Shown one piece after another: positions 10,974 to 21,910 of a stretch of 64,000 nt of DNA; position 1 is the first letter of the stretch; each line of letters begins with the position of its first letter. The position numbers and the translations under genes are program-made. This DNA comes from Euphorbia lathyris (Eukaryota > Streptophyta > Magnoliopsida > Malpighiales > Euphorbiaceae), in contig NC_088913.1 in the NCBI RefSeq assembly GCF_963576675.1, positions 89,775,001 to 89,839,000 on the forward strand. Reading direction: 5' to 3'. The notes beneath the pieces are model-generated. The model saw nothing but the letters and a program-made list of their open reading frames with translations, was not told the DNA's origin and did no database searches.

Positions 10974-11030
10974 CATACTTTTATTTTTAGACTAAAATTT
11001 CTGTTGATAAGTTATTTTATTTTTAAATAA

Positions 11031-11561
11031 GGTACCAAAATAGGTTTATGGTTTTTGGGTAAGTATCAATTTAGGCTTCACCAGAAATATTCACATAGAC
11101 TTTAATGACCAAGTGAATTTGGTCATTCACCGTTAGATCTAGGCTTATTAAATTTAACTCATAGGATGTTTTGAATCTTCACCTTCGGATTCTAATAAGC
11201 CTAGATCTAATGGCGAATGACCAAATACTGGATGGTCATTAAGGTCCATGTGATCAAAACCGTAGGCTTCATGTAAAAAGTAGTATCAATATAGACTCAA
11301 CGTTTAAAAAATGTACAAATTTAGACCTCGATAATGGAACGTGATACATTATTAATGTTACTCTGTTAAGTTCTGTCAATTGTATGTGGAGAAAGAAATC
11401 AAAACTTAATAAAGTAATATAAATGATATATCACGTTCCGTTATCGAGACCTAACTTGACACCATTGTTTGAACGTTAACGCTATATTAGTGTTATTTTA
11501 TATGTGGAGCCTAAATTGATATTTATCCAAAAACCATAGACCGATTTTAATATATTATTCC
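11031..11561. mobile_element. Fold-back MITE
   Basis: The left edge GGTACCAAAATAGGTTTATG and following GGTTTTTGGGTAAGTATCAA are matched inverted by the right edge (TTGATATTTATCCAAAAACC then ATAGACCGATTTTAATATATT). Two further internal inverted pairs occur: GACCAAGTGAATTTGGTCATT with its partner near 11215, and CCTCGATAATGGAACGTGAT with ATCACGTTCCGTTATCGAGA. A partial related copy is embedded in the MITE at 54332-55009. Confidence 0.75.
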
Positions 11562-11927
11562 TTTTATTTTTTTTGACTATTTTTTGTGTTGATTAATATG
11601 TAAAATTTCTAATATGTGCATGTTTTTTTAAATAAATGTGTAAATATCTTAAATTAATCAATAAATAATTTGTTTAAACCATCAACAAATAAATTATAAG
11701 TATCAAATTGTAATAATGAATTAATAAAAAAAACAAAAACAACCTAAATAAGCACATAAAAATTAAAAATAATACTTAAAAAAAATAAAATAATAATTTA
11801 TTGAACAGAGAAAAACCTTATTTTTCCGATAATAATATCTAAAAACATGTTTTACGAAAATAAGAAGAATAATTTTATAATAAAATATTAAATACAAACA
11901 TTTAACGTTATTGTTTCCATAAAAAAA
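11562..11927. other. No gene seen; very AT-rich
   Basis: Long A/T runs and no coding frame. It separates two MITEs and shows no internal terminal repeats. Confidence 0.5.
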
Positions 11928-12420
11928 GGCTTAATAGGCACCCAGCCCCTTAAACTTGTAATTTTTTTTCACCTGGTCCCTTCAGCTTATGGGACAACCT
12001 CTCAACCCCCTCAACTCTCCAAAAACATCACATACAACCTCTTACACCTCTATGTTCGGTCAAAATATTGACCCGTACAGAAAACGCGATTGACTGTTGA
12101 CCACATCAATGTCACGTGTCATTTTTTTATTAAAATTTTCCATTTTGCAATAAGAATTCTGATCGAAATCCATCTTTGATAGTTGCTCGCCGAGCAGGGG
12201 TCTCAATGGAAAATTTTAATAAAAAATGACACGTGGCATTGGTGTGGTCAACAGTCAAGCGCGTTTTCTACACGTGTCAATATTTTGACCAAACATAGGG
12301 GTGTAAGGGGTTGTATGTGATGTTTTTAGAGAATTGAGGGGGTTGAGATGTTTGTCCCCTAAGTTGAGGAGGCCAGGTGAAAAAAGTTACAAATTTAAGA
12401 GGTTGAGTGCTTATTAAACC
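11928..12420. mobile_element. Fold-back MITE with GGCTTAATAGGCACCCA termini
   Basis: The left end GGCTTAATAGGCACCCAGCC is matched inverted by GGTTGAGTGCTTATTAAACC at the right end. Flanks share TAAAAAAA (from 11920) and TAAAAAAAA (12421), compatible with an 8-9-bp target duplication in A-rich DNA. Arms of about 220 bp include ACACGTGTCATTTTTTTATT against its complement at 12214. The loop holds one copy of TGCTCGCCGAGCAG (12184), the word arrayed in the Athila-type LTRs. No coding sequence. Confidence 0.8.
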
Positions 12421-12557
12421 TAAAAAAAAATTAAAATATGCTGTTTTATAAACCTAATCAAACAACATACTTCCAACGATTTGGAGTTAAATGATAAAAT
12501 CTGCTCCAAAAAACTGAAATAGACACCCTTCTGTGTCTATATAGTTTCTCTCTTTGT

Positions 12558-14136
12558 CAGGGCCGGTCCTGAGGTCTGTTTTGTGGGGCGCCTGCCCAGG
12601 GTCCAAGAATTTAAGGGGCAAAAAAAATATTTTTCACATAGTGTATATATAAATAAAATGAGAGCAGCAAGGGTTTATTAGAAATTTGTCATTCTTTTTT
12701 TAGATTTCTTTCTTCTACTGTCTGCGCGAGTGTCATCTGCGCTTTCTCTCTATTTTCTTCATCTTTCTTTTCCGATTTTGAGTTGTTTTTCTTAGGCTCT
12801 ACTCTCCGTTTTTCTTCCTCATTCTCTATTTGTTTGTGTTCTTTTGTCTTCGTGTTATGATTTTGGTTTTTTTTTGGACTGGTAATAAATCTCTTAACCT
12901 AACTTTTTTATTTTTATTTTGAATGTTAAATAATAGAATTACTCTATTTGAATTTTTATGTTCTTATGCTGCTGTGATTTGGGTCTATTTTTATTGCTAC
13001 TTGGTAAAAAAGCTCTTAACATACATTAATTACTAATTTGGAGTTTTTTTAGCAATTACTAATTTGATAGAAATCAGGTGAGCAATTGTTTATTTGGGTC
13101 CTATATTATGTTAAGTTCATAGAAATTTTATATTTTTAATAGATAGGATTATGGTATGAATGATCTTCATATTTGCTACAGTATCTATTCATTAAATATG
13201 AAGATCACAAGGGATTAACAGGTTCATAGAAATTTTATATTTTTAATAGGAATCATAATTTATAATTAGTGCCTAAAGCAGGTTACCATTATCACATCAT
13301 CCTAAATTTTTCATATTTCCTCAAATATTTCAATTCAATTCAAATCCTTATATATTATATGCTTTACTCTTCATTTAGTTACTCACTCTTTATTTACAAT
13401 TACATATGTTATACTCTAATTCGAGATTGATTAAAGTGCGTATAATCTAAATGAAGATCGATTAAAGTGGACATAATCCAGGTGTTATAACTCCTTTTAT
13501 ATTTTGATTGATTAAGTGATTATTAACTTTTATTCATATTTATTGTTGTTATTGTTTATAAATTATTTTTTTTTGTAGAAAAGGAAAATAAAACAAACAT
13601 TGTTTATAAATTATAATATGCCTCTAAAATATATTTGTCTGGAAGTGAAAAAAGAAATAAGAGAAAACGATTAGATGCTTTAGTAAAATTGCAGCAATGA
13701 GCTATTGATAAATTCATAATTAAAAAGAAAGATTATCATGAAAGTCAAAGTGGGGAATGTGCAACTAATGTGGATCATTTGATTATTTGCATATTTTGTT
13801 TTGTGGGCAATTAGAGATGATCTTGAAGGGTTGAAAAAAAAGTTAGAAAATGAAGAATCTCATTATAGAGAGAGATCTTTAGTGATTTAGAACAATTTTG
13901 ATTTTGTTTAGTACCTTTTGAAGTTGTATTCTTAATTGTTTTGTTCTTTTTCATTGTCTATTAATAAAATCAGACTTAGGTGTAGGGGAGTTCATTAGGG
14001 GGGTGCCAACCTAGTTGAGATGTCCGACAACCTCTATTAGCCTTCAACTTTTAAGAAAAAAAATTAAAATTTATGAATGAAGGGGTCTAAATTTATTATC
14101 TCGCCCCGGACCTACAAAATGCCAGGATCGGCCATG
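12558..14136 (+). mobile_element. hAT transposon, internally deleted
   Basis: Starts CAGGGCCGGTCCTGAG, the usual head of plant hAT elements, and ends GCCAGGATCGGCCATG, its imperfect inverted copy. The flanking 8 bp are identical, CTCTTTGT at 12550-12557 and 14137-14144, the hAT signature. The 1,579-bp body keeps only a decayed piece of transposase N-terminus (13620-13870). The exact target duplication supports the boundaries despite divergent ends. Confidence 0.93.
13620..13870 (+). pseudogene. hAT transposase N-terminal fragment
   Basis: Translation near 13630 gives KYICLEVKKEIRENDs in the written frame. With a shift it reads FLSGSEKRKKRKRLDALVK, then AIDKFIIKKDYHESQSGE. A basic GS.KRKKRK stretch followed by ..IDKF(I/V) is the N-terminal start of TTF-zinc-finger hAT transposases. 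Stops interrupt it within 30 codons and the catalytic and dimerisation domains are gone. It is inside the hAT boundaries and in the expected orientation. Confidence 0.55.
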
Positions 14137-14245
14137 CTCTTTGTAACTACTTTTACTTATTTTATTATTCATAATTATTTTGAATGAAAAATTAGCTACC
14201 ATAAAGAAAAGAAAAACATTAACAACTAAAAAGAAGTTTAATTTT

Positions 14246-15060
14246 GGTCTAACACATCACGAGTTTTTTGAACTTGTCCATAAAAGTAGATTGACTTTAT
14301 AAACTTTATAAGTATCTTACCAGCTTCCTAAACTTGATTATTTCATGTCACATATCCATGAATTTGTCCATAAAAGTAGATTAGTTCCATAAATTTTACA
14401 GGTGTTTCACTAACTTCCTAAACTTGATAAGTGTCTCATCAACTTCTAAACTTGCTTATTCCGTAACAACTAAGGGTCCGTTTGTTTTACCTACTGTTTG
14501 CTTTTGCTGTTTCCTGTTACGGTTTGCTGTTTGCTGTTTGAAAATGCTGCTGTTCCAAAAAGCAGGGATTCCATGCTTTTATAAAAAGCTACTTTTCGGC
14601 TACAAAAGGCAAACAGGAGGTGTCTAACCAAACACCTTAAACTCTCATTTTCAAAGTGAAAAGGCAAACAGGAGATCGAAAAGCAGCTACCAAACACCCG
14701 CTAAATATAAAAACCAAAATATTAACTTTCAATCCTCATCCATTCGATCTCTTAAACCTGCAACACTAACACTTATGATAGGTTGAAAGGTACGAAAAGA
14801 GAAAAAAAATTACCTCTCGAATAGATGAAGATGTATTTTTAGAATTTAAGTTTAATATGTTTTTGTATTTAGTTGTTACGAAATAAGCAAGTTCAGAGAG
14901 TTGATGAAACATTTATAAGTTTTAGGAGTCAATATACTTTTATGGACAAGTTCAAGGAGTTTATGATACGAAATAATCAAGTTCAAAGAGCTCTTGAGAA
15001 ACTTACCAAATTTACACGGAGCCAATCTATTTTTATGGGTAAATCATGATCTATTAGGGC
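14246..15060. mobile_element. MULE-type MITE, family A copy 1 (carries a Tourist-like insertion)
   Basis: The left edge GGTCTAACACATCACGAG is inverted in the right edge (...ATCTATTAGGGC). Flanked by identical 9 bp, TTTAATTTT (14237-14245 and 15061-15069). The arms carry repeated GAACTTGTCCATAAAAGTAGATT words shared with copies at 22453 and 55274. Without the 14474-14701 insertion the element would be about 585 bp. The 9-bp duplication places this fold-back family with Mutator-like elements. Confidence 0.9.
14474..14701. mobile_element. Tourist-like (PIF/Harbinger) MITE nested in the family A MITE
   Basis: Runs from GGGTCCGTTTGTTTTACC to CTACCAAACACCCGC, with imperfect inverted ends and TAA on both sides (14471-14473, 14702-14704). 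The empty site is seen in the related copy near 22646 (GTAACAACTAAATACAAAAAC), which fits removal of the element plus one TAA. Related, inverted copies lie at 48007-48443. No coding sequence. Confidence 0.88.
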
Positions 15061-15136
15061 TTTAATTTTTATTTATAGTCCATAAAGATGAATAGTTGAT
15101 CATGATAACATGGTTTATGTATACTTTTTTTTTTTT

Positions 15137-15607
15137 TTGCTTAATGCATTATGCTCTTACACTTTGTACGTTTTATTTACTGACACTCTAAACTTTTAAA
15201 ATAATTTATCACATATTTATAGCTGGCTTTAAAAACTGATCACACACCTATAGTTGATTTTAAAAACCTATTGCATACCTACAAAAATTTTCACATGCAC
15301 CTTAATGAGCAAGTGAATTTGCTCATTCGGACCTCCTGCATATAAAATCGTTGATTAGTCATCTTTGATAGATGCAACGACATACAGAACGAACTCACAC
15401 GATTTTCTTTTTTTATAGCACGCATATACCACCTCATTTGTCAAAGATGATAGACCGACGATTTCGTGTATAGATGGTCCGAATGAGCCAACTACAGGTC
15501 TGTGATGCATTTTTAAAGCCAACTATAGATGTGTGATAGGTTATTTTAAAATTATAGGGTGCCAATAGACAAAAGTGGCTAAGTTTACGGGGTAAATATG
15601 CATTAAA
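15137..15607. mobile_element. Fold-back MITE
   Basis: The left arm (GCTTAATGCATTATGCTC...) is matched inverted by the right arm (...GTAAATATGCATTAAAC). Internal pairs include TTTAAAATAATTTATCACA with TGTGATAGGTTATTTTAAA, and GAGCAAGTGAATTTGCTCATTCGGACC with GGTCCGAATGAGC. No coding sequence. The flanks are T-rich, so the target duplication cannot be set. Confidence 0.7.
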
Positions 15608-15623
15608 CCTTTTTTTTCCTTCC

Positions 15624-16002
15624 GGGTTTTGCTATTCACCGCCTCTCTCACCAGCCAAAAATTGGATTTCTGAAAAATGGATCCGAGAACGTCAAGAAAA
15701 CGAATAACTACGGTTCCTATTTACATTAATTGAAATTCGTCTCTAAAAACTAACCGATCCAATCTGTATGTAAATTTTTTTTATCCAAATTGGCCTAAAC
15801 GGGTGTGAATCACTCGTTTCGCAGAGAAATCATTGGTTTTTTTCCTCTACCGTGTTTAAGTCACATTAATATTATTCGGGTTTTTTAATTTCGAATAAAT
15901 TTGAGAGAATTTCAGCTTTTGAATTTAAAAAATGAAAAGGATAAAAATATCCAAAAGGAGACGAGATAAATAATTTGAGGACAGTGAATAGCAATACAGT
16001 TC
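15624..16002. repeat. Possible MITE with GCTATTCAC termini
   Basis: The left GGGTTTTGCTATTCACCG and right CAGTGAATAGCAATACAGTTC are inverted over about 18 bp. The interior is AT-rich and non-coding. No clear target duplication, so the call rests on the terminal repeats alone. Confidence 0.45.
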
Positions 16003-16316
16003 TTTTTTTTTTGGAGAATTATATATACATATGGATTTGTTGTGCATCGCATAGCCGCCTCTTTGAATTAATATAAACATAAAATTAGCAACCTATATTT
16101 ATTCCATATGTTTATTTGCTAATTATAACCATGGTTTTTAAGCAATGATTATTTATTTACTTTAAAAAACAAATGATTGTTTATCTATTATTTCCAAAAG
16201 GGTAATGATTATTTATACTGATAGATAAAAGGTTATATTAATTAAATAAAGTGTATTAGATAATTATATTAAAACATATAATACCACTTCATAAAAAAAA
16301 AAACTATAGTATTATA
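16003..16316. other. No gene seen; AT-rich
   Basis: Simple AT-rich sequence with repeated TTATTTA words leading up to the Stowaway terminus. No frames or terminal repeats were found. Confidence 0.5.
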
Positions 16317-16697
16317 CTCCCTCCATCCCTAAAAAATATATTACTATAAGATAAAAAGTAATTTTGAAAAATGAAACCACATAGACACTAAATATTTCCT
16401 TAGTTTTTTAAAATGATAAATATTTCAAAATATATAAAAAATATTTTTTTTTCACGTGCTCTAAAATTTACTAATCTGTCAAAAAAATTACTAATCTAAC
16501 TTCCAATTAATATGATAAAATTAATCCAAATGAAGAATATAATTAACTTAATAATAAAAAGGTTCAATGAAAAAAAAAATGTTGATATCCAACTAATTAC
16601 AAGTTCTTGTTGAAACTATGTACTATTTGTATTACTCACTTTTTTTCATAATATTTGTTTTTAAGACACAACAATTAAAAAATGTAATTAATTTTAA

Positions 16698-17167
16698 GGC
16701 TTAATACATCGTTTGCCTTCTGAACTTGTTCAAAAAGTTTGATGGGCTCCCTGAACTTTCAAAGTGTTGCGATAGTCCTCTGAACTTGCATAAAATGTTC
16801 AGTTAGCCCCCTGAACTTGCATAAAATGTAATTAATTAATCACTCGGATGTAAAAAAGTAAATTAAATGCGAAAGATATGTTGCACGCATCTTAAAAAAG
16901 TAAAATGACCAAGGTCAGGGTATGCGTTTCTAATATTAGAGAGAAAAAAGTTTTATAGTTAAAGAAGTAAGAACTTCTTTTTCCAAATATGTTTTAATCT
17001 ATTTTGTGCATGCAACACATCTTTCGTATTTAATTTACTTTTTTACAACCAATTGATCAATTGATTATATTTTATGCAAGTTCAGGGGGCTAACTGAACA
17101 TTTTATGCAAATTCAGGGGGCTATCAGGACACTTTGAAAGTTCAGGGGACAAATGATATATTAAGCC
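16698..17167. mobile_element. MULE-type MITE nested in the Stowaway-like element
   Basis: Ends GGCTTAATACATCGTTTGCC and, inverted, GGCTTAATATATCATTTGTCC. Exact 9-bp duplication TAATTTTAA at 16689-16697 and 17168-17176. The arms repeat CCCCCTGAACTTGCATAAAATGT. It is related to, but distinct from, family A, whose ends read GGC.TAATACATCACCAGC. Confidence 0.92.
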
Positions 17168-17309
17168 TAATTTTAATTAAAAAGACTTTGTAACCCTTGT
17201 ATTAATTACATCCATTAATTAATTTTTTTATCTATTCTTAAAATAAATTAACAATTTAAATAGAAGTATATTTGGTAAAAGTCAATTAATGTGAATGGAT
17301 TGAATTAAA

Positions 17310-19835
17310 ATGTCATGTATTATTTCCCAGTCTGCATTTGTGCCTGGTCGGCTTATTACTGATAACGCTATAGTTGCCTTTGAGGCCTTTCATAGCATGA
17401 AAACTAGAATGAAGGGAATTAAAGGGCATTTCGCACTGAAAATTGATATGAGCAAGGCCTACGATAGGGTGGAATGGAATTTTCTTCGGATGGTTCTTGG
17501 CCAAATGAAATTCCCCGATCACTTTGTGAAGCTGATTTATATGTGCATCTCCTCGGTTTCTATGTCTTTCTTGATAAATGGGCAGCCGCAGGGCTTGTTA
17601 CACCCGGAACGCGGTCTCAGGCAGGGGGACCCCATCTCTCCCTACCTTTTCCTAATATGCGCTGAGGCCCTGTCAGCAAATATCAGAAAAGAAGTAGCGT
17701 TGAATAACCTCCATGGAATTAATATTAGTAGACAGAGTCCATGCATCTCCCACTTGTTCTTTGCTGACGACTCCATGATTTTTGGGAGAGCGAGTGAGCA
17801 AGAGGCTGGGGTGTTAAAATCAATATTACAGAAGTATGAGATGGCCTCAGGCCAGGTGGTCAACTATGATAAATCAGACATTTTCTTTAGTTCTGGTGTT
17901 CCTGTTGAGAGACGGGTGACTATGTGCAACTTGTTATCGGTTCGAGAAACGGGGGCTTTTCCAAAATACCTCGGATTGCCAACAATAATAGGTAGGTCTA
18001 AGAAAGAGATCTTTGCAAGCATTAGGGAGCGGATACAAAAAAGGCTCCGAGGATGGCAAGAGAAATTATTATCTGCAGGCGGAAAAGAAACATTAATTAA
18101 GGCTGTGATACAGGCAATCCCTCAATATATCATGTCCTGTTTTCTTCTTCCGGATTCCTTCTGCTCAGAAATCCAACAACTGATAAGTAAGTTTTGGTGG
18201 GGAGGTAAGGAGGGGAAAAGAGCCTTGCATTGGCTATCCTGGGAGGCGGTCTGTCAGGCTAAAGATAGAGGTGGTTTGGGGTTCAGATGGCTCCAATCTT
18301 TCAATCTAGCGCTTCTCGCTAAGCAGCGTTGGCGGTTCATGTCCCGCCCTGATTCCTTGTGTGCTAGGGTACTGCGGGCCAAATACCTTGGAAATCGGAC
18401 ATTTCAGAATCCAGGGGATAGCACAAACCCGAGCTACTTCTGGAGGGGTCTGAACAAGGCGAAGGAGATAGTCGACAGGGGTACAATGTGGAGAATAGGG
18501 AGAGGCGATCAGGTTCGGATCTGGTCAGATAACTGGGTGCCGACGGCGTCGTGTAAAAAACCTCTAATCTGCACCAGCGAGTACCGCCCTACCATGGTTC
18601 AGGAGCTGATAAACGAAGAATCTATGCAGTGGGACGAACAAGTGCTGCAACTGCACTTCACACCGGCAGAGGCCTGGGAAATTAAACAGATACGGCTAAG
18701 CTTTAGACGGCCTAATGATTCGTCATACTGGGGGCCCTCAAAGACAGGGGATTTTACAGTAAAGAGCGCTTACTATCTTGCTGAGATGATGAGGAGACAG
18801 CAAAGAGATGACCCTGAAGCTTCTGAAAATAGAGCGGCTTTGCAGAAAGAAATCTGGAAAATTGAAAGGCCAGGGAAAGTGCTGCATTTTCTGTGGCGTT
18901 TATCAAAGGAAATTATCCCTAGTTTCTCGACGCTGGCAAGGAGAGGCATTAACACGAACAGCGCCTGCCCGGTATGTCACTCTGATGATGAAACTATGCT
19001 CCACGCTGTTGTTTTGTGCAGGTCTGCTCAGGTTTTTTGGAGGGCAGCAGCGTTAGCCGTGAAGGTCAACAAAATACAAGCGCCAGACATTCAAACCTGG
19101 ATGATTCAGTGTATGGAACGGCTGTCGACGGGAGATATCCGAATATGGGCAGCTATGTTGTGGAAATTATGGTACAGAAGGAATCAATGGGTTCATAACA
19201 GGGTATGGGTCCCTGATGAAATTCTCAGACAGCAGGTTCAAGGGATGGATAACGCCACCTCCTATACTGAGTCCGGAGTGCCAATTATTAAGCCACAAGA
19301 GAGCAATTATCGAGCAACAAGCCTTGACCCTACAAGAGTCTGGCGTCCTCCCCCAACCGGTGTCATCAAAATTAATGGCGACGCCAAATTTGGGGATAAT
19401 GGCCTTGCGTGTAGGGTAGGCCTGGTTGCAAGAGATTGCTCGGGTTTGATAATGGCTTCAGCAGGAGTACCTATTGAAAGCTGCAACTCAGTGGAGAAAG
19501 CAGAATTACAGGCCATTTTGGAGGGGATCCTTCTGGCGCGTGACTGCAGTTTCAATGACATTATCATTGAATCGGATGCCAAAACAATCATTGACGCCCT
19601 TCAATCTAGGAAGCTACCCAATTCGCGACTACTCTTACTATATGAGGATGTTCTATCGTGGAGTTCCATCTTTCACACTTGTGTTTTCTCTTTCGTCCAT
19701 AGGGAAGGTAATAGGGTAGCCCATGCTCTTGCCAATTGGGCAAATTCTTTATCTTTTCCAATGATAATTATGGAGGATGTTCCTACCATTGTCTGGAACT
19801 TAGTTTGTAACGATTCTTTCTTCAGTTCTGGTTAA
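17310..19835 (+). CDS. LINE reverse transcriptase - zinc-binding - RNase H protein, N-terminally truncated
   Basis: 841 codons without interruption. The ATG at 17310 lies in the target duplication, so the first four or five residues come from the host site. LINE sequence begins at about [14 protein letters not shown], motif 1/2 of the reverse transcriptase. Catalytic FADD is at about residues 150-153 ([12 protein letters not shown]). The reverse transcriptase and connection region run to about 400. A zf-RVT domain with WKIERPGKV and C..C...H...C ([20 protein letters not shown]) lies at about 515-580. A plant-type RNase H (RVT_3) lies at about 690-820, with D in INGDAKF, E in EKAELQA, D in ESDAKTI and D/N-type [12 protein letters not shown]. 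No endonuclease, so it is not autonomous. Expression is not implied. Confidence 0.92.
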   Translation: MSCIISQSAFVPGRLITDNAIVAFEAFHSMKTRMKGIKGHFALKIDMSKAYDRVEWNFLRMVLGQMKFPDHFVKLIYMCISSVSMSFLINGQPQGLLHPERGLRQGDPISPYLFLICAEALSANIRKEVALNNLHGINISRQSPCISHLFFADDSMIFGRASEQEAGVLKSILQKYEMASGQVVNYDKSDIFFSSGVPVERRVTMCNLLSVRETGAFPKYLGLPTIIGRSKKEIFASIRERIQKRLRGWQEKLLSAGGKETLIKAVIQAIPQYIMSCFLLPDSFCSEIQQLISKFWWGGKEGKRALHWLSWEAVCQAKDRGGLGFRWLQSFNLALLAKQRWRFMSRPDSLCARVLRAKYLGNRTFQNPGDSTNPSYFWRGLNKAKEIVDRGTMWRIGRGDQVRIWSDNWVPTASCKKPLICTSEYRPTMVQELINEESMQWDEQVLQLHFTPAEAWEIKQIRLSFRRPNDSSYWGPSKTGDFTVKSAYYLAEMMRRQQRDDPEASENRAALQKEIWKIERPGKVLHFLWRLSKEIIPSFSTLARRGINTNSACPVCHSDDETMLHAVVLCRSAQVFWRAAALAVKVNKIQAPDIQTWMIQCMERLSTGDIRIWAAMLWKLWYRRNQWVHNRVWVPDEILRQQVQGMDNATSYTESGVPIIKPQESNYRATSLDPTRVWRPPPTGVIKINGDAKFGDNGLACRVGLVARDCSGLIMASAGVPIESCNSVEKAELQAILEGILLARDCSFNDIIIESDAKTIIDALQSRKLPNSRLLLLYEDVLSWSSIFHTCVFSFVHREGNRVAHALANWANSLSFPMIIMEDVPTIVWNLVCNDSFFSSG

Positions 19836-19858
19836 TAAAAGCTTTCTTTCATCAAAAA
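17324..19858 (+). mobile_element. 5'-truncated L1-type LINE (non-LTR retrotransposon)
   Basis: Flanked by AAAATGTCATGTATTAT on both sides (17307-17323 and 19859-19875), a 14-17-bp duplication whose left edge is blurred by A residues. The 3' end has AATAAA (19834), then TTTCATC and an A run, as expected of a poly(A)-tailed insertion. The element begins inside the reverse transcriptase domain, so gag-like ORF1, the endonuclease and the first reverse transcriptase motifs are missing. This is normal for target-primed insertions that stop early. An undamaged frame and identical duplications indicate a recent event. Confidence 0.95.
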
Positions 19859-19923
19859 AAAATGTCATGTATTATATAACAAACAAATTTTTTAAAAAGA
19901 CAAATATTGTGAAACCGATAGAG

Positions 19924-20609
19924 TATAAAACTTGAATTAATTCAGTGCACCCTAATATAAACAAACAAAATTAAAATTAAAATATAATTAATTTAAATCT
20001 TGATTTTATGGGAACTATGATATAATTAAATGACTCATGTTTTTTTTTTTTTGCTTGGCTGTGATTTTTTGAGTGTGTGATATCAAAGTGGGTGGTGAAA
20101 GAGAGGGAATTGAAATTAATTGAAGTGTAAATATAAATTTATATAAATATATATTAATTAGATGAGTGAAAATTTAAATTAAACAAAAAATTATTTATAT
20201 TATATGAATTTTATTTTGCTTAAAAATGAAGAAAATGGCAGCAAATCTTGTTTGACCCGTTTTTTGAGGCTAAGAATTCGGGGCGTTGTTCTCTCATTGC
20301 CAACCTAATTATCCCAACCTCTCTTTATTGCACCATAACCCAAAAACTCACCCACATGATCTTCATCAATTTCATCTATTTATAATCTACTTTTCATTCC
20401 TTATGGTTATTTGGTTTGATTCGATTCGGTTCGATTCTCTCTTGTGTTGTTTGTTTTTCTTAGTCATAGTAGATCGAAAGTGTTTCGTTGAAATTAAGAA
20501 ACAACTAATGATAAAGAAATTCTACTATGGCCCCAGTCCATTGGACCTTGCTAATAAAAACGTGACAATTGTGCATTTTCTTTTCTTACACCAACCATCA
20601 CCTAATGAG
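19924..20609. other. No recognisable gene
   Basis: AT-rich. From about 20230 the texture becomes more mixed, and a 117-codon frame (20286-20639) of unknown similarity overlaps the start of the MITE at 20610. It has no family motifs and runs into a transposon, so I do not call it a gene. A decayed 5' gene region cannot be excluded. Confidence 0.4.
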
Positions 20610-20763
20610 GGGTGCCTTCTATGGTTACTTTGTTTTTGACAAAGTACCATTACTTGGTGTGTTTTTACCATTGGATGATGGAGCATAAAATTAATCCAAT
20701 GGTGAAAACACACAAAGTAAGACTTACTTTGTAAAAAACAAAATAATCATAGCCTTTACCCCC
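20610..20763. mobile_element. Palindromic MITE, family B copy 1
   Basis: The left GGGTGCCTTCTATGGTTACTTTG and right AAAATAATCATAGCCTTTACCCC are inverted. The flanks share AATGAG(G) (20604-20609 and 20764-20769). The arm words TATGGTTACTTTGTTTTT and ACAAAGTACC are the same as in the 94-bp palindrome at 53507-53600. The centre carries a second inverted pair, TTTTTACCATTGGAT and ATCCAATGGTGAAAA. Non-coding. Confidence 0.78.
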
Positions 20764-20857
20764 AATGAGGTAGTATAATTCTCTTTTTTCATTGGTTGGG
20801 TCCATTGAATCTGGTCCACCATAAAAGTTCTCTGATAGCTATTTAAGGAAAAAAAAG

Positions 20858-21058
20858 TATTCGTTTGTTTTTATTTTTTGGAAATGTTTTTATTTTTGTC
20901 TTTCAATACTAAACAGGAAATAGAAAGTGTTCGGCAAAATCCAAAACAGTTGTTTTTTACAAAAAAAAAAACTAATATATATTGTCTGTTAGCAACAGTA
21001 AACATCAAACGGCAACAACAAAAAGCAAATTGGAACAGCTGAAACAAACGTACCCTAA
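20858..21058 (+). repeat. Short hAT-like non-autonomous repeat, family C copy 1
   Basis: Shares TCTTTCAATACTA.ACA.GA.ATAGAAAGTGT, CAACAGTAAACA and a GAACAGC.GAAACAAA tail with 21711-21910. The edges TTTGTTT and AAACAAA are inverted. Non-coding; boundaries approximate. Confidence 0.6.
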
Positions 21059-21710
21059 ACCAACTTCTATTAGCTATCCGTAACAACAAACAATAAATAT
21101 CTGAAACTAATAACAACAGATAGTAGACAAGAGCAGATGAGCCAAAAAGACATTTAAAACATGTTTAGTTCAACCGTTGTTGTTTATCATTTTTTTTTTG
21201 TTACTGTTAACTAATGGTGAATACATACATTCGAGAGTTAATTTTACACTTGGGTGTATAAGAAATTTTTTACGCTATCTTGCACTCCCAACCACAATGT
21301 TCCGAAAATAGGGGGACATAACCATCCAAGATAGGGATGATTTCGATGGTCAGGGAGAGAAGGGGGTGGGGCAGAACCCCTCCATCTTTCTGCCTCTGCT
21401 GTTAACTATTCGTTATCTGTTGATGTTGGTAGATGGTAGATATTAATTGATTTTTCTTCCAAAATAGCTATCAACAACTATTTTTTAATTCTAATCAAAT
21501 ACTTTGTAAGATTGGTTGGAGTAAAATCAGCGACAGATCCAAAATTCTATGGTAGGATGTGTTTGGGTTCTATTTGATAATATATGAGTGATTAATTGAT
21601 ATTTTTTTTAGTGATTTTACAAAAGTAAAATTCCATAATATAACTTCTATAGAGTTTTTCGGTACTTTCAGATGATCAATACATAGATGCCATACCTATC
21701 CGTCACCAAG
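21059..21710. other. No gene seen
   Basis: Mixed AT-rich sequence with a less AT-rich stretch near 21290-21400. No frame with recognisable domains and no terminal repeats. It separates the two family C copies. Confidence 0.45.
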
Positions 21711-21910
21711 TATTTGTTTGTTTCCATTTTTCGAAACTGTCTTTTGCCTTTCAATACTAGACAAGAGATAGAAAGTGTATGGTAAATTTCTGAAACAACT
21801 ATTTTTTTTTACAGAAAAATCATTAATATCTACTATTTATCATCAACAGTAAACAGCTAATAGTAACAACAAACAACAAACATGAACAGCCGAAACAAAT
21901 GACTCTAAGT
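21711..21910 (+). repeat. Short hAT-like non-autonomous repeat, family C copy 2
   Basis: Same order of blocks as copy 1 in the same orientation (ATTTGTTTGTTTCCATTTTT..., CTTTCAATACTAGACAAGAG, ATCAACAGTAAACAGC, GAACAGCCGAAACAAATG). Two diverged copies 0.65 kb apart indicate separate insertions or an old local duplication. Confidence 0.6.

Larger units (their letters stand above)
16317..19923. mobile_element. Stowaway-like (Tc1/mariner) element carrying two nested insertions
   Basis: Left end TA|CTCCCTCCATCCC (TA at 16315-16316). The right end, read inverted, is CTCTATCGGTTTCACAATAT followed by TA at 19924-19925. Both match the Stowaway consensus CTCCCTCCGTTTCA, with the TA target duplication. 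Removing the MITE (16698-17167) and the LINE with one copy of its duplication leaves about 0.6 kb of AT-rich, non-coding sequence. The two ends are 3.6 kb apart only because of these insertions. Confidence 0.72.

Noticed and set aside
20286..20639. 117-codon open frame on the plus strand
   Set aside because: No recognisable domain, His/Leu/Phe-rich composition, and its 3' end lies within a palindromic MITE. Likely chance.
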